Position numbers and translations under genes: made by a program
NCBI GenBank assembly: GCA_023374045.1
Contig: CM041776.1
Coordinates: 46,940,171-47,004,170, forward strand
DNA: 64,000 nt
Source of the DNA: Limonium bicolor
Lineage: Eukaryota; Streptophyta; Magnoliopsida; Caryophyllales; Plumbaginaceae
Direction: 5' to 3'
Notes under the pieces: generated by a model
What the model saw: the letters and a program-made list of their open reading frames with translations, nothing else
The model's database searches: none
Told to the model about the DNA's origin: nothing
Shown here: in pieces, positions 11,393-22,100 of the stretch
Numbering within the stretch: position 1 is the first letter of the stretch
How the letters are laid out: each line of letters opens with the position of its first letter

Positions 11393-12917
11393 TGATAAGT
11401 GCAAAACATATAGACTTTTAGGGTTTAAATACCTTATGAATTGCAATATCTGAAACACATGTTTCCCACTTATTATGCGTTTTTTCCTAAGATTTATGTT
11501 TTGACATGAACTAATGCATTTTATATGTTCAATGTAGGAAAAATCCATGTAATTAAGTAGATTTACTCATGAGGATTCCAACGCAACAAACGGGGATCAA
11601 ATTGGAGCTCAAACGAAGATTTTAGAGGCAAAACAATTCTCGTTCGGACCTGTGCCCGGACATACAGGTCCGGACGCAACACATGGAAGCATCCTCCGCA
11701 CAGCGTCGACATGTCCGAACCTGCAGTTTCGGACGCTGGTTCGGACATGTCGGTAAATTCAGCGTACAGGAGCCAATCGACATGGTATGAAAGGATAAAA
11801 TTATTTTATCCTTTCACACACCTCTTCCACCGACTTACCCTTCCTTTTTACCCCAATATCACTATAAATACACCTATAACCCTCCATTAAAATACACACC
11901 ATTCACTACCACATTACATATCTCATTCCACCCCCAAACTTATGCCATTTTTCCTCCACAAAATTACCATTACCTCTCCAAAAATCATACATCTCATCTA
12001 CATAATGTCCACATAAAATCCACACATCACCTCATCCCATAAAACATTCCATTTCCATACCATTATTCTGTCCAACCTCTGTCCAAAATATTAGCAGTCA
12101 AAATAGTGGAGCTGAGTTAATCATCTTTTCCAGATGATTTCTTTTACTTCTTATTCTGTCTTCTTTTTAACTATGTTGGACTAAGAGGATATACTCCGGG
12201 TGAAGGTTAAATTATAGTTTGTTTAATTATGTAATCTATATTTTTACCGGTTTAATTAAATACAGTTTGTTACGATTAAAGCTTATCTCTCGCCTTTTTA
12301 ATAAATTTCATGAATTTATTAAAATGCTTTACAAAGTCTATTTTGATCAGATCAGTGATAAATAGACAGGTTAATTAGTCGATAAATCTGTGGAAAACTT
12401 ATTTTGATTAAATAAGTTAGTATTTTCAGATGCAAAACATAATTCCTCGCACTTAATCCGTTTACATGTGTTTTGCTCGAATCTGGATTAGACCGAGCAT
12501 GTTCTGGTAAACGAGTTCTTTTGAGTCTATGATTTAGTCCTCAAGATAATAACAGGAAATTTGCCAAACTTTAATAATAAAACCGGTAGACATAGCATAA
12601 AAGAGCAGACTATATAAACCTGAACCCAGAGTCCCGTTTAATTTACCTTTTACTCAGTTTATTTTATCTTTCCTTTTTATTTATAAAAACAAGTCAATTA
12701 ATCCCCCCTTTTTGTGACACCACTTAGGAATTAGATAATTCCCCTTTAGTCCCACTGTTCGATATCCGGTCGCCTCCATTTTACTATACTACTGCGACCG
12801 GGATTTTGTTTGCAGCCCGTAAGGTATTTTGAGTTTTAATTCTTTTTCATTTGTTTTAAATACGTTAGTTCCAACCACTCACATATTATCTCGTCTGCAG
12901 TCTCAAGGTGATATCAA
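11393..12917 (+). repeat. 3' LTR of the Athila element E7
   Basis: The LTR starts TGATAAGTGC; the length of about 1.5 kb is usual for the lineage. Between 11639 and 11757 it holds GTCCG/CGGAC palindromes, including a perfect inverted repeat with 15-base arms (11707-11754). A promoter-like TATAAATACACC occurs near 11864. The end is not marked by a second copy in the window, so the right coordinate is approximate. Confidence 0.6.
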
Positions 12918-15900
12918 TATGTCGATAGCACAAATTATGCAAGAGGAAGATTCTAGAGGAAAAGCTAAAACAGGTCATTCACAGATCAGTAAGGAAGACT
13001 AGCTCTTAGTTAATAAGTTTATTCAGAGGGAAGGAAAAGGCATAGCTTTCAAATCTGGCATTAAGGAAAAGAAGTCAACTCTGAAAATTAAAAAGAGGAA
13101 GAGTCTAACTCTTAAGTATCCAGTGATTAAACCTTTAGAGATAGAAGGGAAGACCAAGGACTCTCAAGATGAAACTTGTAGTCAGTCTCAGGCAGACCTT
13201 GCTCAGAAGCAAGGCTATCAAGGAAAATGACTTGTATTAATTTTAACTGCTGAGGGTTGGGTCGCCCCCAGGAAGTTATTTGGGTAAGAGATCTTATTAG
13301 ATCTAAATCCCCAGATGTAGTATTTCTAATGGAGACTCATGGACCAATAGAAGAAATGAACCTTATTAGCAAGAGGTTTATAGGTTTTGAGCTTTTTGTA
13401 TAATTTAGTGACGATAGAAGTGGAGGTTCGGCCTTTTTCTTGAAGAATGAGATTAAGATTTCTATCATTAACTTTTCTAAGCATCATATAGTCGCGGAGG
13501 TCATCTATCTTGGTGGCTTGAAGTTTAATTTCACAGGGTTGAGAAAACAAGTTGTTTATCCTTGGGTGGTTGCTGGAGATTTTAATCAGATATTATGGAA
13601 TTTAGAAAAAAACAGTAGGCAGAGGTAGAAGGGATAATGGTATGAAAATGTTTACAGATGCAGTTGAAAGCTGTAATTTATCTGATGCAGGTTTTTTGGG
13701 GGCATAAGACACTTTTACCAATGGTCAAACAGATGGGAATCTTTCTATTAGTAGATTAGATAAAGTGTTGTTGTGTGAGGAAGCATTGTCAATGTTTCCT
13801 TTCCTTTCCGTGGAACATTTGCAGTGGAAAAATTCAGATCATAGACCTATTCTGATTCGCTTCTTTGATTATCAGAGGAAAAAGAAACACTTGTTCCAAT
13901 GTGAATCCTCCTGGTTGAAAGATGAATAATGCTACAGAATCGTTTCTGAGGTCTAGGGAGCCAATGTGTGCAATTTGGATCAGAAAATTAAAGACTGTGC
14001 TAAGGCCTTAACTAGTTGGAAAGGTTGGTCTTTTGGTAAGATCAAGTGGAAACTTAAGAAGAAGAAAGAAAAGTTGTTTTCTCTGAATCAATATCAACAC
14101 TCTTCTTGGGTAGTTTCTAATAGAAAAAGTGTCATGGTGGAGATAAAATTACTTTCTTTAAAGGTTGAAGCTTGGTGGAAACAAAGATCGAGACAACAAT
14201 GGGTTAATGAAGGTGACAGTAATACCAGATTTTTCACTCTAGAGCTACTGCTAGAAAAAGAAGAAATGTTTTTTTTGTCTTTTAGATCAATCTGGTGTTT
14301 TGTGCTATGACTAGAGTAGTATAGAAAATGCTGCTAGAGATTAGTTTCATAAGCTGTTTTAGACTTCTCATTCTAAGACAGATGTTAGAACCCTGGATGC
14401 AGTTAGAGGCAGACTAAGTCCAGAGCATGTTCTCTCCCTCCAGGTTGCATATGTTGTTTCAGAAATTATTATTGCTATGAAAGAGCTCAGTGGTGATAAG
14501 TCTTGAGGTCCATATGGCTTTAATGGGAACTTCTCATATCCTTATGGAGTCTGGTGGGAGGTCAAGTTACTACAACAGTCCTTTATATCCTTCAATGTAA
14601 TCATATCTCTGATTTGACTAATCAGTTTTACATTACCTTGATTCCTAAAGATCAAAGACTTTAGACCAATAGCTTTATGTAACTTTGTATATAAAATTGT
14701 GCCTAAAGTCTTAGCAAACAGAGTTAAAGTTTTGTTACCTGAGATTATCTCTCCTAATCAGTCACGCTTTGTTAAGGGGTAGCTCATTACATACAACATT
14801 ATTATCTTAGGGGAGATTATGCATAACCTTGCTAAGAGTAAGGCCTATAAAATTGGAAATTTTGCTCTTAAAATGGATTTGAGTAAAGCGTACGATCGGT
14901 TAGAATGGAACTTCATTAAAGATATTCTTTCTGAAATGGGATTTCCAGAACTCTGGCCTAGTCAAGTTCTAAACTGCATCTCCTTTACAAAATGGTCAGT
15001 GTTAATCAATGGGTCTCCAGGAGCTGTCTCCTCTCCTTCTAGGGGTATTAGACAAGGGGATCCTCTCTCCCCTTTTCTTTTTATCCTAGCACAAGAAGCT
15101 TTGTCTAGCTTTCTTATTAGAGCTGAAAATAGAGGTAACTTTCTAGGAATTAAGCTCTCCTTGACAGGTCCTAGTATTAACCACTTAGCATTTGCAGATG
15201 ACATCTTAGTTTGTGGCAAGTGTTTGGTTCAAAATGCTCGAATTCCTTTCTAGATTCTTCAGGCATGAGATTAACAGTCGAAATCAGAGATAGTCTTCAG
15301 TAAAAAGATTAATCCCCATATCAAGAATCAAATATGCAATATTCTTGGATATGGGGAAACTTCTTTATTTCATAAAAGTCTTGGTATTCCTTCAGGTATA
15401 GGAAGAAATAAGAACCAAATATTTAATTACATAGTGGAGGCTATTTGTAGGAAAGTGGCTAGTTGGGGAAATCCTAAGTCTCAAGCAGGCAGAATTGTTC
15501 TAGTGGCAAGTGCTCTTCAGGCAATTCCTGCATACTCTATGTTCCTTTTTTTACTCCCCAAAGGCATCATCGACAAAATCAATTCCATCATAGCTTCCTT
15601 CTGGTGGGAAGGTAATCTAGATAAAATAAGTATTCACTAGATGAAGTGGGAAGAGATGTAAAAGTAAGGCTTCAAGTGGGGTGGGATTTAGATCAGCTGG
15701 GTCTTTTAACAAGGCTTTGTTAACTAAACAAGCTTGGTTTATCTTGACAGGCCCTAACTCTTTAGTCTCCAGGACCCTAAAAGGAATTTATTTTTCTCTT
15801 TCATAACTGTTACAGGTTAAGAAAAGGGCACACGACAGTACTACATGGATCCCTAGACCTTTTTCATTTAAACCTTACTCTCCCAATCCTCTGGGTAATG

Positions 15901-17136
15901 ACAGGATCACAATTGATCAGTTTATGATTCAAGACAACAATGAGTGGAATTATGAGCTCCTACATGAACAGTTGTGGGATATAGACATAGATGAGATTAG
16001 AACAAATCAAGATCTGCAATCAGAATAGAGATGCTTAGATCTGGCATCATACAAAAGACGGCCTCCTTTCAATGAAATCTGCTTATTTTATAGCTCAAAG
16101 TTCATCCCATTCTAATAATCCCTCTTCTAGTAATGTTATTTTGGGATTAGGCAAGAGAATCAGTAACCTTTAGTGCAGTTTGAGAGTCAAGCTGTTACAC
16201 TGGAAGTTTATGAAAAACATTGTTCCTTGTGTAGCTAATATAGCTAGAAGGATAGAAGGCTCTCCTTTATGCTGTTTTTGTGGAAAAAATGACATAATAT
16301 TCCATACCCTCTTCCATTGTATAATGGTTAGGAAGCAGTGGGAAGGGCTCCTAGTTTTTTCCAATAATCAACAACCATAAGAGAAATGTATCTAGGATTA
16401 CATTTTCTCAGAAGCAGATAAGTGGCCTAATGTAACCTAGAAAAAGTGATCAACACAATGTGGTTTGTGTATGATGCTAAAAACTCAGTAAGACATAATT
16501 CACATTTGTCTTGGATGGCTCTTATATAATCGAATCATGCTTTTGTAAAAGCTTATAAGTTAGATCTGGATAATAAATTTTCTATTAACCTGCCTAGGTA
16601 ATTGTGGTCTCCCCCTGTGTAGGATGCTATTCAAAATCAATTGTGGATGTAAAAAGAAACGTGGTCATGCTATGATACTAGCTGGATCTGTTAGACGTAA
16701 TGATGGAGATATGTTGATGGATTTCAACAAGAACATGAGTGCTTCATGTTCGTTGATAGGAGCAGAGATGCAAGGTCTGGTCTATGCTATGAAATGGGCG
16801 TTAGGGCAGGTCATTATAAGGTGGAAATTGATGTTTGTAATCTGGAGATATATTCCTTTGTGAAGAAGATGACTAAACTGTAACAAAATTTTCTATCTTC
16901 TGATGGATGGAACAACTCTTTTGCAGTACTCAGTTATGTAATATAAGTAAGATTAACTTGGATAATTTGGTAGTTAATTTTCCTGTTTTGCTAATCTCTC
17001 TTATGTATAATAGTTCAGTTTTCTTTAAACTATGATTGGGAGAAAACATCCCTTACAAGATTACTAGGTCATGTACTTTTGATGTGGAGAACTTTTCTGA
17101 TGAATGAAGTAGATTTCAGTTTATGATAAAAAAAAA
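12918..17136 (+). mobile_element. E8: L1-type LINE (non-LTR retrotransposon), decayed
   Basis: In order on the plus strand: a basic ORF1-like remnant (12918-13230), an APE-type endonuclease (from 13228), reverse transcriptase, the zinc-finger domain after RT, RNase H, and an A-rich end (TTATGAT followed by nine A's, ending near 17136). The order is that of plant L1 elements. I did not find a convincing target-site duplication, and the 5' border is set only by where Athila LTR sequence stops. Many stops and frameshifts show long inactivity. Confidence 0.85.
13228..16863 (+). pseudogene. LINE ORF2 remnant: endonuclease, RT, zinc finger, RNase H
   Basis: The endonuclease start resembles the L1 opening (cysteine/asparagine block, then PDVVFLMETHG near 13310). 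GDFNQIL (about 13575) and RLDKVL...SDHRPILI (13755-13857) are the later EEP blocks. RT runs from about 14620: VLANRV and SPNQS near 14715-14760, DLSKAYDRLEW (14877-14910), RGIRQGDPLSPFLFI near 15045-15090, and the catalytic FADD box at 15191-15202. A second RT/linker block is at 15434-15640. The finger after RT, with CCFCGKND and a later H-x-x-x-H-C, spans 16180-16380. RNase H-like sequence lies at 16624-16863. At least eight breaks of both kinds split it. Confidence 0.85.
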
Positions 17137-18190
17137 CTTGTCCAACTCCAACTAAATTCATCACAAAAGGAGCCTACACTGGGAAGGTGTGAAGGTCTAA
17201 TATCAAAGACGTATAAGACAAATAGCAGTGGAAAGTAGATACAAAATCCTAATGAGTAAAGATGGCATACTTAAAGTACCTCTTTAATGAGATTGCAAGG
17301 GCCATACATTTGGGTTTTACCATGTTCAGAGTTCCAAACCCAAATCCCAGGCTTTGTTTGTGTTAGCATCTTGTGGTATATTTAACAACATATTTACAGC
17401 ATTTTTATGTACTTTTGTGTGGATTTCGTTTAGGTCCTACATTTTTTATGAATAACACACCGTCACATACAAAACAGTCAGAATCAAAAACCAGCCACAA
17501 ATATGCCGAAGCGAACTCAGTCAGTGTTGATCCCACGCTTGGTTTTAAAATGCGTGATGTTTCCGATGCGATGAGGCTCCGGAAGCGATGTGTGATGCGT
17601 GAAGCGACAATGCGAGCACATCCCGTTTGTGATGCAAGGTCTGCTGAGAAATCACCTGTAAATTTTTATAGACAAAGTATGTCTATATTTTTTGACAAAA
17701 TGGAAAAAACTTCAAAAACAAATATAAAGTAATTAAGTGGCAAAGTATTCAATTCAAGCTACATATAAAACAAAAGCTTTCAAACACAAGTTTAAATTTC
17801 TCAATCCATACACAAGACTTCCAAACATTAAACTACATTTACAAATCAAGTTCGTCGTCATCAATCAACCGGAAGTCATCAACACCAACATCAACGAAAT
17901 CATCTCCATAATATATATATAGGCGGTCAATTAAACATAATAGGCATCAATTACATTATCCAACTTCAAAGTCGGCTTAATTACATCATTCTACATACAT
18001 AATATATATAGGCGTGCAGCAATAAAGAATTTGTAATTAAATATTATAGGCATCAATACACACGATTCAAAATAATCAAATTAAATAAAGAGTGGAATAC
18101 TATTGTAGACTTGTAGTAGTATTACTTAGGTGAAAGCGTGCAGCAATCATGATTTTTGTAATTAAATACCACATGTGTTATGTGTATACT
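17137..18190. other. No recognised gene; A/T-rich sequence with short direct repeats
   Basis: I see no coding signature. Between about 17900 and 18160 short phrases recur: TATATATAGGCG, ATAGGCATCAATTACA-like and GCGTGCAGCAAT...TTGTAATTAAAT each appear twice, suggesting decayed local duplication. A G/C-richer patch at 17500-17640 repeats GATGCG and GAAGCGA motifs and may be an old transposon fragment. Confidence 0.5.
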
Positions 18191-18700
18191 TTTATAATAC
18201 CCAAGATCCCACTACATGTGAGATCAGTCTACCACACCTATTGCGACAATTTCAAAGAGAATTGGCACACCACCATGAGTAATAGTGCAAGCATCACAGA
18301 ATACATGTCACTAGCTTTAAGTTGATTCCTATTTCCCTCCGTCCAGCATAACTCACATCTTCCGCAATTGGGAATATTGTACACACATTTGCAAATCCTG
18401 AGAGATTTCGGTGACATGTTGATTCCAAATTAAGTTCAGCAGCATCACAAGGAAGCAAGCGATTTGGTAGAACCATGAAGGAAAGCCGCTTCAAATAAGC
18501 ACTAGGGAACAAATCATGTAGTTTCTTTTTTGCTCTTCGCCAACCTCAGATAAATGTTCAACTCAGTTCAAGGTCCACACAGCTCATGTTCACAGTAATG
18601 TTCACATCAGAGTTATTTCCGTATTGCTACTTACTGCTTTGAGATACTAATGACTATGTAAGGTTCGCATGTTATCCATACTTAAATAAACACCTTGCCC
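18191..18700 (-). other. Probable 3' untranslated and flanking region of the METTL23-like gene
   Basis: This lies just past the stop codon of the methyltransferase gene. A 72-codon minus-strand ORF (18294-18512) has no recognised content. No clear polyadenylation signal could be fixed by eye. Confidence 0.35.
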
Positions 18701-20360
18701 TCAAGCTTTCACCTGAATCAAAAGGGAAATAAAAAGAACAGATATAGGGAGTGGAAACAGAGATCCGGTCAGTGTAGAACCCATCCAAAAATAAAATTAC
18801 CCAGTTAATAATTTCGGCAGCAACACTTACAATTTCCGCCAACTGAATGTTACCACTGAGTCCATGCGCCTTCCTGGATGGGAGAAAAGAGAAGCCATCC
18901 AGGAGCTTTACCACTTTCAATCCCCATTTCACCATCAAAAACTCGATAAGATGATGTCCACTGAATACAATATAAATAAAGGTATGACAGTTCTCAAGTA
19001 ACTCAAATGCACGACAGAAACTCCAAGGCAGCGATTTGATAAAAAAAGCAGACGACATGATGCAAACCTTCGATTATGATATGTAGTTATGAACACTGTG
19101 GTGGGTGATCTTTCAAGCAAGAATGCCACAGTGCTAAATAGATCATCAAAAGCTAGTTATCAAAAAACAATTTAAAAAGTTAATGCCAGAATCAATGAAC
19201 CAATGAAAGAAGCAAGAAAACCAAACATTGGCAGACAATCAAAGAGTATCTATCACTTGTACCGCTTGTGTCATACAGTACATCAGCCCCCAAGATGATT
19301 TGAGGGGACAAACTAAATACATCTTCATCCCATACTCCCCATGAAAGTCCAGCAACCTAAATGGTTCAGGATAAAAGCCAAGAGACCTAATTTTTTAGAC
19401 ATTTAATAAGAGTGAGTAAGAAGGTGAGATTACATCAAGAAAGAGGAAAATTAGATATCAATTCCCTACCTTGCAGTTAAGCCCATTAAGATCACATACT
19501 CTTTTAATATTGTCCAATACCTGCCCCACATTGTCCGAAATGACATGAATCAAATTACCATTGACAAAAAATTTCCCATATACTTTGAACTTATAAAATA
19601 CTTTATAGTCAATATCATCCACGAATAGTCCGACCCAGCCAACACAGTTCATTGATTACCATATCTGATGGATACTTTTGAACCAGTATAGCATCCATAT
19701 AACAACTGAACAAATTAATAAATTTGTGGGTAGATAATTTCTCTAATCACCTCCAATCTGTTACAGTCATCGGTTACAGTGACATCTGCGCCTACTCTGG
19801 CAGCTACTAATCCAGGCAAACAAGTTCCTGCTCCTAACTGCCATAACAACGGTAATAAGCTGATTGTGGTCTTAAGTAGTTTAGGTATGCCATGGATAAG
19901 ATTCATAAGCCAACTGATACATTAGACAGGAACTTCTCACCTCGACTACGCTAGTACGAGAGAACCGCAGTCTCTGTTGCCATACATATTCAGCAAGAAC
20001 TACGCTGCAAGGCCACACAAACATCCCATATTCTTCCCTGATATTCTGCCAGATAAGGAATCCCAAACATCACTTAGGGTCAAGATACTAAACATCCCAT
20101 ATTCTTCACACACTCTATCTTGTTATTCCAGTATCTGATTTCGTTAGTATACAAGGTTGGATTATAAGAAATGCTTGCTATATGCGGAAGCAGTCAGTCT
20201 TACCACTCACCTCTATGATTTTGATCGAGAATCCACCACTATCTTCTTTGCCGTCGAATTCGCCGAAAGCGTGGTGGGAAACTGTTGTCATGTTTCCAGA
20301 ATCTGAAGCCGCTATCAACGATGGTTCTTCGTCGGAACTCGAGTTTTCGTCGGCAACCAT
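18701..20360 (-). CDS. METTL23: METTL23-like SAM-dependent protein methyltransferase, eight exons
   Basis: Exons on the minus strand: 20211-20360, 19941-20045, 19751-19837, 19470-19520, 19263-19356, 19068-19152, 18831-18960, 18701-18712. Every intron is GT-AG. The exons sum to 714 bases (237 codons plus TGA) with no stop or frameshift. The N-terminus is acidic and Ser-rich. EEYGMFVWPCSVVLAEYVW (residues 54-72) is the signature of the METTL21/METTL23 family. SAM-binding motif I is ELGAGTCLPGL (85-95), with VTVTDD (104-109) after it. LGADVLYD (153-160), VFITTYHNR (182-190) and a C-terminal SGNIQLAEIV block follow. Human METTL23 is described as a nuclear arginine methyltransferase acting on histone H3; the plant substrate is not shown here. 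The last coding exon is only four codons. An upstream ATG at 20407-20409, out of frame, overlaps the start. The gene stands alone among transposons, with a LINE tail about 100 bases upstream. Confidence 0.88.
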
Positions 20361-20462
20361 GGAATCGGACGGAGAGGTTTTTTTCGGGGACTGTCGTGGT
20401 CACCAACATGGTGGATGTGTTAGTAAATTACAACTCTACCGTTCAAAATAAAGATATTGTTT

Positions 20463-21308
20463 AGCTCTTCCATATGGAGGAGAAAATCACATGAGTAGAA
20501 AATCACATGATGTCCCTAATAATGTGGATGGTATTATGGACTGGTTTCTTCGGATGTCTTAGGTGTGGAGTGTGAAGAAGATTTCTCTTATAGCCAATAA
20601 GCTTTGGGTCATATATGCTTCGAGGAATAAAGTCAAACATAATTCAGAGCTTTCGTGGTGGAAAGAAGTCGAGGTAAACAGCTCTTTCACTGAAGCTTAC
20701 CTTTCGGTTATGAAGGATTCCTCTCATCTCTATTCTCCTAGGATTTGGCAGCCTCGGCCGACGGGCTATCACAGCATTTGTACGGGTATGCTTTCTAGTC
20801 GTCATGGGGATCGGGTCATAGCTGGTCTCATTCGAGACGACCGTGGTTTGCCTATTGTTGTTTTCAATCGAAGAATTTCTAGCACTAGGGATGTGCAGTA
20901 TGCTGATATCAAAGCAAAAAGAATTGTCATGGAGCTTGCTATCTCGGTGGGTAGCCATAGCATTTGCATTGAATCAGTTGGAGAATATTTCGAGGATATC
21001 CTCAATTTGGGAGATATCAGAAGACCCAATGCCAGTTGGGAGGATATCTTGATGGTGAGAGGATTACTTCCAAATTTCGCTAATATTATTAGAAGTGATA
21101 CTATTATGAAGGATAACTATCTGACTAAGATTATCTGTAATTTTGAAAACCCATTAGTTGATAGTAATTGGGTGTGGTTGGGGGATATTGTTCCCCCTAA
21201 CATCATATTGGCTTGTAAACTTGATATGGACCTAGCATGACATGAGGGTATTTCCCCTTGTGCTTGCTATATGTTTTAATATATGGTCACAATGTTCTTC
21301 AAAAAAAA
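20463..21308 (+). mobile_element. E9: 5'-truncated LINE (RNase H tail)
   Basis: This fragment holds only the 3' end of a plant L1-type LINE: the segment between the RT zinc finger and RNase H, the RNase H-like domain, a short 3' UTR and an A-run near 21300. 5' truncation is normal for LINE insertion. It lies head-to-head with the METTL23-like gene, about 100 bases from its start codon, so it may occupy part of that promoter. I could not fix a target-site duplication. Confidence 0.75.
20490..21240 (+). pseudogene. LINE RNase H-like remnant (RVT_3 type)
   Basis: After a stop at 20560-20562 the frame is open to TGA at 21238-21240 (about 225 codons). It shows the tryptophan-rich linker (LWVIYASRNKVKHNS), then W-x-P-R-P-T-G-Y, AGLIRDDRGLP, a YADIKAKRIVMELA helix and an IES-V block, which follow the plant RNase H order. 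The first catalytic Asp, normally in an N-T-D-G block, is lost (the copy reads I-C-T-G-M), so the domain should be inactive. The long open frame is probably chance survival. Confidence 0.75.
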
Positions 21309-21396
21309 AGAAGGGAAAATTACATCCCCACCCATGATGTTTGGTGAAATTACACACTCCACTCACGAGATTTCAAAAATTACGTTGCCCACCCAA
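21309..21396. other. Flank of the MITE; no gene
   Basis: A simple repeated style (AAATTACATCCCC, AAATTACACACTCC, AAATTACGTTGCC) suggests a small decayed repeat into which the MITE inserted. Its other half follows the MITE at 21571. Confidence 0.4.
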
Positions 21397-21570
21397 CAGT
21401 AGCGGATCTAGAAGCTTTGTCTCGGGGGACAATTTTTTTTTGACACTGTCACTCTTTAAAATATTAGGACATTTTGTACTTTTTCAAAAATTTATAAGAG
21501 CATTTGACAAATTTTCAAAAGTTTCGGGGGGGCCGGTGCCCCCCCGGCCCCCCATTTGGATCCGCCCCTG
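21397..21570. mobile_element. hAT-type MITE, 174 bp, perfect 8-bp target duplication
   Basis: Terminal inverted repeats are CAGTAGCGGATCTAGA at the left and, read from the other strand, CAGGGGCGGATCCAAA at the right. CCACCCAA stands on both sides (21389-21396 and 21571-21578), a perfect 8-bp duplication as expected for hAT. The interior has no coding capacity and contains a G-run/C-run inverted repeat near 21520-21556. The closing CAGGGGCGGATCC is common among plant hAT-like MITEs. Mobilisation would need a transposase encoded elsewhere. Confidence 0.9.
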
Positions 21571-21578
21571 CCACCCAA

Positions 21579-22100
21579 GTGGTTTCCTCTATTTTATATT
21601 CGACAACTTTTCTAATATTTGATCAACTTAAAAGATGCTTAAATGTTGTCCAAAATTGATAAAACTTTACATGAATGATGCTAAGGTGTTATATTTTTGT
21701 CCAATGCCAAATCCAAAGTTTTTAAAGCTCATATATGACCTGTGGGACCCAATGATAACAGGTTGACATGTCACATGTTTTATTGGGTCCCACAGATCAC
21801 GTATAAACTTAAAAAACATGTCACATGTTTCATTGGATCTCTCTTCTTCTTCTTGTTCTAGTTTTTTCTTGTCATCATGGTTTTACTTAGTAGTTCTACA
21901 TCTAGACTCTAGATGTTCTTTTGCTTAATAATAAATCTCTTTAGTTTCTTGTCCTCTCTCCGGTTAGGAGAGTTTCTTGCCGTGTATAGGCTGTGTGTTT
22001 AGTTTCTTTGTATTTTGTGGGTTTTGGTGGGATATGCAAACTCAGCTTCCACCTTCAACGTCGTTGCAAGAGCCGAAAAGTCTAATCTTCGCTCCGTGGA
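21579..22100. other. Intergenic; contains an imperfect inverted repeat
   Basis: No gene is seen. Two arms of about 36 bases at 21718-21753 and 21782-21817 are inverted relative to each other, with TGTGGGACCCAAT as the perfect core and about six mismatches elsewhere. A direct repeat ACATGTCACATGTTT occurs at about 21766 and 21815. This may be a small palindromic MITE. The remainder (21850-22100) is unrecognised and leads to the E1 LTR. Confidence 0.5.

Larger units (their letters stand above)
7295..12917 (+). mobile_element. E7: Athila-type LTR retrotransposon, right part
   Basis: This element was split by E0 at its left end. It contains an acidic-repeat ORF, the AGGAGGCAACCCA block typical of Athila elements between pol and the third gene, an env-position gene, several AAGTGTGAGGAA motifs, and GCTTGAGGACAAGC just upstream of the polypurine tract and an LTR beginning TGATAAGTGC. 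These noncoding hallmarks, more than the proteins, identify the Athila lineage. The right border is uncertain: the LTR appears to end between about 12840 and 12917, where LINE sequence begins. I place it at TGATATCA near 12917 with low certainty. Confidence 0.8.

Noticed and set aside
17373..17732. 119-codon ORF as a gene
   Set aside because: No recognisable domain, no splice context, and partly repetitive GATGCG content.
20563..21240. A domesticated RNase H gene
   Set aside because: First catalytic Asp lost, stop just upstream, A-run after it; a truncated LINE explains it better.
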